Shown here piece by piece: positions 34,646 to 45,323 of a stretch of DNA of 64,000 nt. The stretch is taken from the NCBI RefSeq assembly GCF_009498455.1, contig NZ_CP045644.1, positions 4,777,001 to 4,841,000 of the forward strand, read 5' to 3'. Every line of letters begins with the position of its first letter. Position 1 is the stretch's first letter. This DNA comes from Variovorax paradoxus (lineage in GTDB: Bacteria; Pseudomonadota; Gammaproteobacteria; Burkholderiales; Burkholderiaceae_C). Both the position numbers and the translations under genes were made by a program. The notes beneath the pieces were generated by a model. That model worked only from the letters and a program-made list of their open reading frames with translations. It searched no databases and was not told the origin of the DNA.

Positions 34646-36559
34646 ATGAGCCGCTATGAAGAGTTCTACCGCCAGTCCGTCGATGCGCCCGAGGCCTTCT
34701 GGGCCGAGCAGGCCCAACTGATCGACTGGCACACGCCCGCGCAACAGATCCTCGACGCCAGCCAGCCGCCGTTCGCGCGCTGGTTCGTCGGCGGCACCAC
34801 CAACCTGTGTCACAACGCCGTCGACCGGCACCTGGCCGATCGGGGCGACCAGCCGGCGCTGATCTTCGTGTCGACCGAAACCGGCGTCGAAAAAAGCTAC
34901 AGCTTCACCGAGCTGCACGCCGAGGTGCAGCGCACCGCCGCCAGCCTCGTCGAACTGGGCGTGGGCAAGGGCGACCGCGTGCTCATCTACATGCCGATGA
35001 TTCCCGAGGCCGCCTTCGCGATGCTGGCCTGCGCGCGCATCGGCGCCATCCACTGCGTGGTGTTCGGCGGTTTCGCCAGCGGCTCGCTGGCCACGCGCAT
35101 CGAGGACGCCGAGCCCAAGGTGGTCGTGAGTGCCGACGCCGGTTCGCGCGGCGGCAAGGTCATCGCGTACAAGCCGCTGCTCGACGAAGCCATCCGCCTG
35201 TCGAAGTACAAGCCCGAGGCCGTGCTGCTGACCGACCGGGGGCTTGCGGCGATGGACCTGGTCGCCGGTCGCGACCATCTGGCGGGCGAGCTGAGGCAGA
35301 GGCACCTGGATGCGCAGGTGCCCTGCACCTGGCTGGCGTCGACGGACATCAGCTACACGATCTACACGAGCGGCACGACCGGCAAGCCCAAGGGCGTGCA
35401 GCGCGACGTGGGCGGCTACGCCGTGGCGCTGGCCGCGAGCATGAAGCACATCTTCGATGGCCGGCCTGGCGAAACGTATTTCTCGACCAGCGACATCGGC
35501 TGGGTGGTGGGCCACAGCTACATCGTCTACGGCCCACTGATCGCGGGCATGGCGACGATCATGTACGAGGGCCTGCCCACGCAGGGCATCGACCAGCAGC
35601 CCGACGGCGGCATCTGGTGGCGCCTGGTCGAGAAGTACAAGGTGACGGTGATGTTCAGCGCGCCCACCGCGGTGCGCGTGCTCAAGAAGCAGGACCCCGC
35701 GCTGCTCAAGAAATACGACCTGTCGACCTTGCGCGCACTGTTCCTGGCCGGCGAACCGCTGGACGAACCGACCGCACGCTGGATCAGCGACGGCCTGGGC
35801 GTGCCGATCATCGACAACTACTGGCAGACCGAATCGGGCTGGCCGATGATCACGGTCGCCAACGGCGTGGAAGCCAAGCCCAGCAAGTTCGGCAGCCCCG
35901 GCGTGCCGATGTACGGCTACCGCATCAAGATCCTGCACGAGTCGACCGGCGAAGAGCTCACCGGCGCGAACGAGAAGGGCGTGGTCGTGGTCGAGGGCCC
36001 GACGCCGCCCGGCTTCATGCAGACCGTGTGGAAGGACGACGCGCGCTTCGTCAACACCTATTGGAAGAGCGTGCCGGGCAAGATGGTCTATTCGACCTTC
36101 GATTGGGGCATCCGCGATGCCGACGGCTACTTCTACATCCTGGGCCGCACCGACGACGTGATCAACGTCGCCGGCCACCGCCTGGGCACCCGCGAGATCG
36201 AAGAGAGCATTTCGGGCCACGCCAACGTGGCCGAGGTGGCGGTGGTCGGCGTGGCCGACACGCTCAAGGGCCAGGTGGCGATGGCCTTCGTCGTGCCGAA
36301 AGACGGCCTGGCCGTGACCGACGCCGACGCGGCGCTTCAACTCGAGGGCGAGATCATGAAGGTCGTAGCCGACCAGCTCGGCGCCCTGGCGCGGCCCGCG
36401 CGCGTGCGCTTCGTGAGCGGCCTGCCCAAGACCCGCAGCGGCAAGCTGCTGCGCCGCGCCATCCAGGCTGTCTGCGAACAGCGCGACCCGGGCGACCTGA
36501 CCACCATCGACGATCCGGCCACGCTGCAGCAGATCAAGCAGTTGCTGTCCGCCACCTGA
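34646..36559 (+). CDS. prpE: Propionyl-CoA synthetase
   Basis: The 637-residue AMP-forming acyl-CoA synthetase has the YTSGTTGKPKG P-loop, YWQTESGWP substrate-side motif, GRTDDVINVAGHR hinge and the catalytic PKTRSGKLLRR lysine motif near the C-terminus. Segments such as DIGWVVGHSYIVYGPL fit the PrpE branch more than acetyl-CoA synthetase. It activates propionate to propionyl-CoA. I set the start at ATG 34646 (MSRYEEFY) with AGGAGA at 34631; longer frames from 34502 lack family sequence. No prpBCD genes are adjacent. Confidence 0.92.
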   Translation: MSRYEEFYRQSVDAPEAFWAEQAQLIDWHTPAQQILDASQPPFARWFVGGTTNLCHNAVDRHLADRGDQPALIFVSTETGVEKSYSFTELHAEVQRTAASLVELGVGKGDRVLIYMPMIPEAAFAMLACARIGAIHCVVFGGFASGSLATRIEDAEPKVVVSADAGSRGGKVIAYKPLLDEAIRLSKYKPEAVLLTDRGLAAMDLVAGRDHLAGELRQRHLDAQVPCTWLASTDISYTIYTSGTTGKPKGVQRDVGGYAVALAASMKHIFDGRPGETYFSTSDIGWVVGHSYIVYGPLIAGMATIMYEGLPTQGIDQQPDGGIWWRLVEKYKVTVMFSAPTAVRVLKKQDPALLKKYDLSTLRALFLAGEPLDEPTARWISDGLGVPIIDNYWQTESGWPMITVANGVEAKPSKFGSPGVPMYGYRIKILHESTGEELTGANEKGVVVVEGPTPPGFMQTVWKDDARFVNTYWKSVPGKMVYSTFDWGIRDADGYFYILGRTDDVINVAGHRLGTREIEESISGHANVAEVAVVGVADTLKGQVAMAFVVPKDGLAVTDADAALQLEGEIMKVVADQLGALARPARVRFVSGLPKTRSGKLLRRAIQAVCEQRDPGDLTTIDDPATLQQIKQLLSAT

Positions 36560-36754
36560 CCGAAGGCGTGAACCGGGGCAGGGTTGCGGGCCTTGCGTAG
36601 CAGCGTTCAGCCGTCATATGGTTGACGTGGCACAATGCCAAGGTACTCAGGCCCTTCCCCAGCCACAGTCGCATCCGCCAATCGGTCCAGCCGTGTCGCG
36701 GAAGGTTTCTTAACCAGCTAGTGCTTCCTCCAGGGAAGCGAAGGTCAGCGGAAT

Positions 36755-39631
36755 ATGAGCGATTCTTCTACGCCCACGGCGTACACCGCCTATCAAGGCA
36801 ACACCTACCTCTTCGGCGGCAATGCGCCCTATGTCGAGGAGATGTACGAAAACTACCTTTCCAACCCCGGCAGCGTTCCTGACAACTGGCGCACGTATTT
36901 CGACGCCCTGCAGAACGTTCCCGCCGCCGACGGCACCAGCGCCCGCGACGTCCCGCACCTCCCCGTCATCAACGCCTTTGCCGAATTGGCAAAGCAGGGC
37001 ACGACCAAGGTCGTGCAGGCCAGCGGTGCCGACTCCGAACTCGGCCGCAAGCGCACCGCAGTCCAGCAGCTGATTGCCGCCTACCGCAACGTCGGTGCCC
37101 GCTGGGCTGACCTCGACCCGCTCAAGCGCGCCGAGCGTCCCGCCATTCCGGAACTCGAGCCCTCGTTCTACGGTTTCACCGACGCCGACCTCGAGACGGT
37201 GTTCAACACCAGCAACACCTTCTTCGGCAAAGAGACCATGTCGCTGCGCGACCTGCTCAATGCCCTGCGTGAAACGTACTGCGGCACGATGGGTGCCGAG
37301 TACATGTACACCACCGACCAGAACCACAAGCGCTGGTGGCAGCAGAAGCTCGAAAGCGCCCGCACCAACCCCAAGCTCAGCGCCGAGCAGAAGAAGCACG
37401 TGCTGAACCGCCTGACGGCCGCTGAAGGCCTCGAGCGCTTCCTGCACACCAAGTACGTCGGCCAGAAGCGCTTCTCGCTCGAAGGCGGCGAGAGCTTCAT
37501 CGTCTCGATGGACGAGCTGATCAACCAGGCCGGCATCAAGGGCGTGCAGGAGATCGTGATCGGCATGGCCCACCGCGGCCGCCTGAACGTGCTCGTGAAC
37601 TCGCTGGGCAAGATGCCCGCCGACCTGTTCGCCGAGTTCGACCACACCGCTCCCGAAGACCTGCCCTCCGGCGACGTCAAGTACCACCAGGGCTTCAGCT
37701 CGGACGTGACCACCCCCGGCGGCCCGGTCCACCTGAGCCTGGCGTTCAACCCCTCGCACCTGGAAATCGTGAACCCCGTGGTCGAAGGCTCGGTGCGCGC
37801 CCGCATGGACCGCCGCGGCGATCCGCTGGGCAAGCAGGTGCTGCCCGTGATCGTGCACGGCGACGCCGCCTTCGCAGGCCAGGGCGTCGTGATGGAAACG
37901 CTGGCGCTGGCCGAGACCCGTGGTTATTCCACCGGCGGCACGGTGCACATCGTCATCAACAACCAGATTGGCTTCACCACCAGCGACCCGCGCGACAGCC
38001 GCTCGACGCTGTACTGCTCGGACATCGTCAAGATGATCGAAGCGCCGGTGCTGCACGTGAACGGCGACGATCCCGAAGCCGTGGTGCTCGCCACCCAGTT
38101 CGCTCTCGATTTCCGCATGGAATTCCAGAAGGACGTGGTCGTCGACATCATCTGCTTCCGCAAGCTGGGCCACAACGAGCAGGACACGCCTTCGCTCACC
38201 CAGCCGCTGATGTACAAGAAGATCGCCCAGCACCCCGGCACGCGCAAGCTGTACGCCGACAAGCTGGCCGCGCAAGGCCTGGGCGACACGCTCGGCGACG
38301 ACATGGTCAAGGCGCAGCGCGCCGCCTTCGACGAAGGCAAGAACACTGTCGACCCCGTGCTCACCAACTTCAAGAGCAAATACGCCGTCGACTGGAGCCC
38401 GTACCTCAACAAGAAGTGGACCGACGCCGGCGACACCGCCATTCCGACCACCGAGTGGAAGCGTCTGGCCGAGAAGATCACGACGCCGCCCGAAGGCTTC
38501 ACCGTGCACCCGCTCGTCAAGAAGGTGCTGGACGACCGCGCGGCCATGGGCCGCGGCGACGTGAATGTCGACTGGGGCATGGGCGAGCACATGGCGTTCG
38601 CCTCGCTCGTGGCCAGCGGCTACCCGGTGCGTCTGTCGGGTGAAGACTGCGGCCGCGGCACGTTCACGCACCGCCACGCCGTGCTGCACGACCAGAACCG
38701 CGAGAAGTTCGACACCGGCACCTACACGCCGCTGCAGAACGTGGCCGAGAACCAGGCCCCGTTCGTCGTCATCGACTCGATCCTGTCCGAAGAAGCCGTG
38801 CTGGCCTTCGAATACGGCTACGCCTCGAACGACCCCAACACGCTCGTCATCTGGGAAGCCCAGTTCGGCGACTTCGTGAACGGCGCGCAGGTGGTGATCG
38901 ACCAGTTCATCGCCTCGGGCGAAGTGAAGTGGGGCCGCGTCAACGGCATCACGTTGATGCTGCCGCACGGCTACGAAGGCCAGGGTCCCGAGCACAGCTC
39001 GGCCCGCCTGGAGCGCTTCATGCAGCTGAGCGCCGACACCAACATGCAGGTGGTGCAGCCCACCACGGCCAGCCAGATCTTCCACATCCTGCGCCGCCAG
39101 ATGGTGCGCAACCTGCGCAAGCCGCTGATCATCCTCACGCCCAAGTCGCTGCTGCGCAACAAGGACGCGACCTCGCCGCTGTCCGAGTTCACCAAGGGCA
39201 GCTTCCAGACTGTCATTCCCGACAGCAAGGGCCTGAAGGCCGAGAAGGTCAAGCGCCTGATCGCCTGCTCGGGCAAGGTCTACTACGACCTGGCCAAGAA
39301 GCGCGAAGAGCAGGGCAACGACGACGTGGCGATCATCCGCGTCGAGCAGCTCTACCCGTTCCCGCACAAGGCCTTCGCCGCCGAGGTCAAGAAGTACCCC
39401 AACCTCGTGGACATCGTGTGGTGCCAGGACGAGCCGCAGAACCAGGGCGCCTGGTTCTTCGTGCAGCACTACATCCACGAAAACATGCAGGACGGCCAGA
39501 AGCTCGGCTACTCCGGCCGTGCCGCCTCGGCATCGCCGGCAGTCGGTTACTCGCACCTGCACCAGGAACAGCAGAAGGCGCTGGTCGATGGCGCATTTGG
39601 CAAGCTCAAGGGCTTCGTGCTGACCAAGTAA
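36755..39631 (+). CDS. sucA: 2-oxoglutarate dehydrogenase E1 component
   Basis: SucA decarboxylates 2-oxoglutarate on thiamine diphosphate and passes succinyl groups to SucB, in the TCA cycle. The 958 residues show the N-terminal YVEEMYENYLSNPGSV segment that binds E2, the HRGRLNVLVN motif, GDAAFAGQGV (ThDP region), and the C-terminal transketolase-like pyrimidine-binding and carboxy domains. It leads sucA-sucB-lpdA-zapE. The 195-bp gap before it holds TTGACG at 36622-36627 as a possible -35 element, but no strong -10 match. Confidence 0.98.
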   Translation: MSDSSTPTAYTAYQGNTYLFGGNAPYVEEMYENYLSNPGSVPDNWRTYFDALQNVPAADGTSARDVPHLPVINAFAELAKQGTTKVVQASGADSELGRKRTAVQQLIAAYRNVGARWADLDPLKRAERPAIPELEPSFYGFTDADLETVFNTSNTFFGKETMSLRDLLNALRETYCGTMGAEYMYTTDQNHKRWWQQKLESARTNPKLSAEQKKHVLNRLTAAEGLERFLHTKYVGQKRFSLEGGESFIVSMDELINQAGIKGVQEIVIGMAHRGRLNVLVNSLGKMPADLFAEFDHTAPEDLPSGDVKYHQGFSSDVTTPGGPVHLSLAFNPSHLEIVNPVVEGSVRARMDRRGDPLGKQVLPVIVHGDAAFAGQGVVMETLALAETRGYSTGGTVHIVINNQIGFTTSDPRDSRSTLYCSDIVKMIEAPVLHVNGDDPEAVVLATQFALDFRMEFQKDVVVDIICFRKLGHNEQDTPSLTQPLMYKKIAQHPGTRKLYADKLAAQGLGDTLGDDMVKAQRAAFDEGKNTVDPVLTNFKSKYAVDWSPYLNKKWTDAGDTAIPTTEWKRLAEKITTPPEGFTVHPLVKKVLDDRAAMGRGDVNVDWGMGEHMAFASLVASGYPVRLSGEDCGRGTFTHRHAVLHDQNREKFDTGTYTPLQNVAENQAPFVVIDSILSEEAVLAFEYGYASNDPNTLVIWEAQFGDFVNGAQVVIDQFIASGEVKWGRVNGITLMLPHGYEGQGPEHSSARLERFMQLSADTNMQVVQPTTASQIFHILRRQMVRNLRKPLIILTPKSLLRNKDATSPLSEFTKGSFQTVIPDSKGLKAEKVKRLIACSGKVYYDLAKKREEQGNDDVAIIRVEQLYPFPHKAFAAEVKKYPNLVDIVWCQDEPQNQGAWFFVQHYIHENMQDGQKLGYSGRAASASPAVGYSHLHQEQQKALVDGAFGKLKGFVLTK

Positions 39632-39685
39632 GAACCGCCCCTTTTCACACGAACACCCTCAAGAACAAATCGGAGCTCACTCCAA

Positions 39686-40945
39686 ATGTCTATCGTAGAA
39701 GTCAAAGTCCCCCAGCTTTCCGAATCCGTGGCCGAAGCCACCATGCTCACCTGGAAGAAGAAAGCCGGCGAAGCCGTCGCCGTCGATGAAATCCTGATCG
39801 AGATCGAAACCGACAAGGTCGTGCTCGAAGTGCCGGCTCCCTCGGCCGGCGTGCTGGTCGAAATCATCCAGCCCGACGGCGCCACCGTGGTGGCCGAGCA
39901 GCTGATCGCCAAGATCGACACCGACGGCAAGGCCGCCGCCGCAGCGCCCGCTGCTGCAGCTGCTGCCCCCGCCGCCGCACCGGCCGCTGCTGCGCCCGCA
40001 GCGGCAGCCGCCGCCACCGGTGGTTCGAAGTCCGACGTCGCCATGCCCGCCGCTGCCAAGCTGCTGGCCGACAACAACCTGAAGACCAGCGACGTGGCCG
40101 GCACGGGCAAAGATGGCCGCGTGACCAAGGGCGACGTGCTCGGCGCGGTTGCTGCCGGTGCCAAGCCTGCCGCCGCCATCGCCGCACCGGCTGCCAAGCC
40201 CGCGCTGCAACAGGTCGCAGCGCCTGCCGCACCCGACCTGGGCGAACGCCCGGAACAGCGCGTGCCGATGAGCCGCCTGCGCGCCCGCATCGCCGAGCGT
40301 CTGCTGCAATCGCAATCGACCAACGCCATCCTCACGACCTTCAACGAAGTGAACATGGCCCCGGTCATGGACCTGCGCAAGAAGTTCCAGGACGCGTTCA
40401 CCAAGGAACACGGCGTGAAGCTCGGCTTCATGAGCTTCTTCGTGAAGGCCGCGGTGCACGCGCTGAAGAAGTACCCGGTGATCAACGCCTCGGTCGACGG
40501 CAACGACATCCTGTACCACGGCTACTTCGACATCGGCATCGCCGTCGGTTCGCCGCGCGGCCTGGTGGTGCCCATCCTGCGCAATGCCGACCAGATGAGC
40601 TTTGCCGACATCGAGAAGAAGATCGCCGAGTACGGCAAGAAGGCCCAAGACGGCAAGCTGGGCATTGAAGAAATGACCGGCGGCACGTTCTCCATCTCGA
40701 ACGGCGGCACCTTCGGCTCGATGCTCTCGACCCCGATCATCAACCCGCCCCAGTCGGCCATCCTCGGCGTGCACGCCACCAAGGACCGCGCCGTGGTCGA
40801 AAACGGCCAGATCGTCGTTCGCCCGATGAACTACCTCGCCATGAGCTACGACCACCGCATCATCGACGGCCGCGAAGCCGTGCTGGGCCTGGTCGCCATG
40901 AAGGAAGCGCTGGAAGATCCGTCGCGCCTGCTGTTCGACATCTGA
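39686..40945 (+). CDS. sucB: 2-oxoglutarate dehydrogenase E2, dihydrolipoamide succinyltransferase
   Basis: The 419-residue E2 has one lipoyl domain (lysine about 44 in [13 protein letters not shown]), an Ala-rich linker about 90-115, an E1/E3-binding domain (about 120-155) and a catalytic core with [11 protein letters not shown] close to the C-terminus. It is 54 bp after sucA and 19 bp before lpdA. One lipoyl domain here contrasts with two on AceF and one on the PDH E3. Confidence 0.98.
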   Translation: MSIVEVKVPQLSESVAEATMLTWKKKAGEAVAVDEILIEIETDKVVLEVPAPSAGVLVEIIQPDGATVVAEQLIAKIDTDGKAAAAAPAAAAAAPAAAPAAAAPAAAAAATGGSKSDVAMPAAAKLLADNNLKTSDVAGTGKDGRVTKGDVLGAVAAGAKPAAAIAAPAAKPALQQVAAPAAPDLGERPEQRVPMSRLRARIAERLLQSQSTNAILTTFNEVNMAPVMDLRKKFQDAFTKEHGVKLGFMSFFVKAAVHALKKYPVINASVDGNDILYHGYFDIGIAVGSPRGLVVPILRNADQMSFADIEKKIAEYGKKAQDGKLGIEEMTGGTFSISNGGTFGSMLSTPIINPPQSAILGVHATKDRAVVENGQIVVRPMNYLAMSYDHRIIDGREAVLGLVAMKEALEDPSRLLFDI

Positions 40946-40964
40946 TCCGGGGAGCAAGACACAG

Positions 40965-42395
<1,431 letters not shown>

Positions 42396-42418
42396 TCTCC
42401 GGTTCTTGAGCGAACCCG

Positions 42419-42461
42419 GCCCCGATCGACCCTCGCGGGGCGGTCGGGGCTCTCCATTTTT
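42419..42461 (+). terminator. Terminator-like hairpin after lpdA of the sucAB operon
   Basis: GCCCCGA (42419-42425) pairs with TCGGGGC (42444-42450); a CCTCGCGGGG segment can form an inner stem. It is followed, after TCTCCA, by five T (42457-42461). It ends only 16 bp before the zapE start, so it more likely attenuates than blocks zapE expression. Confidence 0.55.
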
Positions 42462-42477
42462 GAAGCGATCCGATCCC

Positions 42478-43575
42478 TTGAGCGTCAAACAGGCTTACGA
42501 AGCGGAGCTCGCGGTACGCGGGTTCAAGAGCGATCCCGCACAACTCGCGGCCGTCGAGGCGCTCGACCGTTGCGCCACCGAGTGGGGCGAGTACAAGGCC
42601 CGGCGCTCCAACGCGCTGAAGAAGCTCATCAACCGGCCGGAGCTTCCGCGCGGTGTTTACATGTATGGCGGCGTGGGGCGCGGCAAGAGCTTCCTGATGG
42701 ACCTGTTCTTCAACGCCGTGCCGCTGCGGCGCAAGACGCGCCTGCACTTCCACGAGTTCATGCGCGAGGTGCACCGCGAACTGCGCGACCTGCAAGGCAC
42801 CGTGAACCCGCTCGACGAGCTGGGGCTGCGCATCTCCAAGCGCTACAAGCTGATCTGCTTCGACGAGTTCCACGTTGCGGACATCACCGACGCGATGATC
42901 CTGCACCGGCTGCTCGTGTCGCTGTTCGACAACGGCGTGGGCTTTGTCACCACCTCGAACTTCAAGCCCGACGACCTGTACCCGGGCGGCCTGCACCGCG
43001 ACCGCATCCTGCCCGCCATTGCACTGCTCAACCAGAAGCTCGAGGTGCTGAGTGTGGACAACGGCACCGACTACCGGCGCCGCACGCTGGAGCAGCTGCG
43101 CATGTACCTCACGCCGAACGACGCGGCGGCCGAGAAGGAATTGCGCCACGCCTTCGACAAGCTGGCTGAGACGGCGGACGAAAACCCGATCCTGCACATC
43201 GAGCAGCGCGAGATCCGCGCGCGGCGCAAGGCCGGCGGCGTGGTGTGGTTCGACTTCAAGACGCTGTGCGGCGGTCCGCGCTCGCAGAACGACTACCTGG
43301 AAATCGCGAGCCAGTTCCACACCGTGCTGCTGTCGGACGTGCCGCACATGCCGGTGCGCATGGCTTCGGAAGCACGCCGTTTCACCTGGCTGGTCGACGT
43401 CTTGTACGACCGGCGCTGCAAGCTCATCATGTCGGCCGAGGTGCCGCCCGAGGCGTTGTACACGGAGGGCCCGCTGGCGCACGAGTTTCCGCGCACAGTG
43501 TCCCGGCTCACCGAAATGCAGTCGAGCGAATTCCTCGCCCTGGAACGCCGCATCGTCGACACCCGACTCACATGA
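42478..43575 (+). CDS. zapE: Cell division protein ZapE (AFG1-like ATPase)
   Basis: The 365-residue P-loop ATPase has Walker A GGVGRGKSFLMD at about residues 63-74, Walker B in KLICFDEFHV, and the YTEGPLAHEF segment near the C-terminus. ZapE destabilises FtsZ polymers under oxygen limitation in E. coli and relatives of yeast Afg1 act in mitochondrial quality control. I use the TTG at 42478 (product starting M-SVKQAYEAEL); another in-frame TTG at 42460 would add six residues. The stop overlaps the next gene by 4 bp. Confidence 0.93.
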   Translation: MSVKQAYEAELAVRGFKSDPAQLAAVEALDRCATEWGEYKARRSNALKKLINRPELPRGVYMYGGVGRGKSFLMDLFFNAVPLRRKTRLHFHEFMREVHRELRDLQGTVNPLDELGLRISKRYKLICFDEFHVADITDAMILHRLLVSLFDNGVGFVTTSNFKPDDLYPGGLHRDRILPAIALLNQKLEVLSVDNGTDYRRRTLEQLRMYLTPNDAAAEKELRHAFDKLAETADENPILHIEQREIRARRKAGGVVWFDFKTLCGGPRSQNDYLEIASQFHTVLLSDVPHMPVRMASEARRFTWLVDVLYDRRCKLIMSAEVPPEALYTEGPLAHEFPRTVSRLTEMQSSEFLALERRIVDTRLT

Positions 43576-44222
43576 AAAAAACCGCTCTTGCCCTGTTCCT
43601 GGCGTTGGCCAGCCTGCCGCTCTGGGCCCAGTCCAATGCGGCCTCGGGCAGCGCCGACCTCGAAGCCGAACGCAGTCGCCTCTCCACCGAGCGCGAGGCC
43701 ATCGAGTCGCGCTACGCGAAGGAGCGCGCGGCCTGCTACGCGAAGTTTGCGGTTGAAGACTGCCTGCGCGAAAGCCGCAGCCGCCGTCGCAAGGAAACCG
43801 ACCACATCAAGCGGCAGGAAACCGCGATCAACGACATCCAGCGCCAGCGCAGCGGCGCCGCCGAGCTGCAGAAGCTCGACCAGAAGGCCGCCAATCAGCG
43901 CCCACAGGATTCGCGCGAACAGCGTGAGAAGTCGCAAGAAGACCAGAAGGCGCGCGAGCAGCGCGCCGCCGACCACGCGGCGAGCCGCGCCGCGACGGCG
44001 GCCGATGCGGACGCGCGCCAGCGCCAGTTCGAGGACAAGCAGAAGGCCCATGCCGACGAGCAGGCCAAGGCGGCGCAGCGCCGCGCCGATGCACCGGCCG
44101 CGACCACGCGCTTCGAAGAAAAGCAAAGGCGGGCGGCGGAACACCGCGCCAACCGCGAACGCCAGAACGCCGAGCGCACCAAGCCGCGCGGTGCGCCGTT
44201 GCCGCCGGCACCGGCGCCCTGA
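43572..44222 (+). CDS. Exported coiled-coil protein of unknown function
   Basis: The 216-residue protein has a signal peptide (about 1-19, KKTALALFLALASLPLWAQ). The mature part is almost wholly charged helix rich in Arg, Glu, Ala and Gln (about 25-200), with only two Cys (RAACYAKFAVEDCLRE), and a Pro-rich end. It should form a long periplasmic coiled coil. The Cys pair could make one disulfide. I do not recognise a named family. It overlaps zapE by ATGA, suggesting co-translation; a link with cell division or envelope is only guilt by association. The PP2C phosphatase gene converges on it 16 bp away. Confidence 0.8.
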   Translation: MKKTALALFLALASLPLWAQSNAASGSADLEAERSRLSTEREAIESRYAKERAACYAKFAVEDCLRESRSRRRKETDHIKRQETAINDIQRQRSGAAELQKLDQKAANQRPQDSREQREKSQEDQKAREQRAADHAASRAATAADADARQRQFEDKQKAHADEQAKAAQRRADAPAATTRFEEKQRRAAEHRANRERQNAERTKPRGAPLPPAPAP

Positions 44223-44238
44223 GCCAACGGGCGGTCGC

Positions 44239-45009
44239 TCAGGCCGCCGCAGGCAGCGGGTCGAGCTTGAGCACCGCGATCGAGATGTTGTCGCCCGTGC
44301 CGCGTGCGCGGCGCCGGGCTTCCCCCACGAGAATTTCGACCGCATCGCGCGGCGGCTGCGCGTACAGCACGCTGGCCAGCTCTTCCGGCGAGAAGTAGTG
44401 CCAGAGCCCGTCGCTGCAGGCCATCAGCAGATCGCCCGGCTGCAGCTTGGGAATGTGGTGCGGATCGACGGGCGGCGGCGTGGTCGTCATGCCCAGGCAG
44501 CCCAGCAGGATGTTGCCTTGCGGATGGATGTTGGCCTCGGCCTCGCTGATCTGGCCGCGATCGACCAGCGCCTGCACATACGAATGGTCGCGCGTGCGCT
44601 TGACCAGCGCGCCGTCGTTGAAGTGATAGATGCGTGAGTCGCCCGCGTGGATCCACGCGCAGCCGCCCTGGGGCGTCATGAGGAAGGCGGCCAGCGTGCT
44701 GTGCGGCTCCTGCTCGCTGGACAGCGCCGTGAGCTTGATGACCGTGTGGGCGTCTTCGAGCAGTTGGCGCAGCACGACAGCAGGGTCGTCGCGCTCGGGG
44801 CTGAAACGGGTGAAGAGCTGGCGCGCGGTCATCAGCACCTGGTCGGACGCCTTGCGCCCGCCGCTGCGCCCGCCCATGCCGTCGGCGATGACGCCGAGCA
44901 CGCAGCCCGGCGTGCGCGGATGGCTCATCAACAGCACCTGGTCCTGCTGGTAGGGGCGGTCCCCCTTGTGGAGGCCGGTGGCTGCGGCGAGTCGAAAGCC
45001 TTGGGTCAT
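44239..45009 (-). CDS. PP2C-family serine/threonine protein phosphatase
   Basis: The 256-residue protein has the PP2C metal-binding motifs: GDRPYQQD near residues 16-23, ADGMGG near 42-47, AWIHAGDSRIY in the middle, MACSDGLWHY and GTGDNISIAVL near the C-terminus. These cover the conserved Asp residues that bind two metal ions. It should remove phosphate from Ser/Thr of target proteins; no kinase gene is adjacent. The start at 45009 (MTQGFRLAAATG) gives a normal length, while the open frame continues upstream without homologous sequence. It is divergent from the DUF465 gene. Confidence 0.93.
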   Translation of the reverse strand: MTQGFRLAAATGLHKGDRPYQQDQVLLMSHPRTPGCVLGVIADGMGGRSGGRKASDQVLMTARQLFTRFSPERDDPAVVLRQLLEDAHTVIKLTALSSEQEPHSTLAAFLMTPQGGCAWIHAGDSRIYHFNDGALVKRTRDHSYVQALVDRGQISEAEANIHPQGNILLGCLGMTTTPPPVDPHHIPKLQPGDLLMACSDGLWHYFSPEELASVLYAQPPRDAVEILVGEARRRARGTGDNISIAVLKLDPLPAAA

Positions 45010-45116
45010 GAGCGCTGGGGCGCCAGAGGCGCGCTTTCTGTCTTCTCTGGGGTTCGTGTCAGGACGTATTATCGAATGAACACGCGCGGCCCCATGCGGC
45101 ACGCGCACCCCCACCG

Positions 45117-45323
45117 TTGGACTCCAATCTTCATTCCCTTTCCCGTCAGCTGATCGAGCTGCGCATCGCGCATGCCGACCTCGACGCCACCATCGACCGG
45201 CTCTCGGAAGACAGTGCGCCGCCCGACGAATTGCTGATGCGCCGCCTGAAAAAACGCCGCCTCGCCCTGCGCGACCAGATCGCCCGGCTCGAGAACGCGC
45301 TCGACCCGAAAGAGCCGGCGTGA
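45117..45323 (+). CDS. DUF465 (YdcH-like) small helical protein
   Basis: The 68-residue product is nearly all alpha-helix with the DUF465 pattern: LIELRIAHADLDATIDRL, then the LMRRLKKRRLALRDQI segment. Function is unknown for the family. The start is a TTG at 45117, and the stop overlaps the helicase start (GTGA, 45320-45323). A TATTAT -10-like hexamer lies at 45067-45072, upstream of the gene. Confidence 0.85.
   Translation: MDSNLHSLSRQLIELRIAHADLDATIDRLSEDSAPPDELLMRRLKKRRLALRDQIARLENALDPKEPA

Noticed and set aside
45075..45153. A 25-codon ORF starting at ATG 45075 upstream of the DUF465 gene
   Set aside because: It overlaps the DUF465 start in another frame and has no Shine-Dalgarno; the DUF465 frame is the recognisable one.
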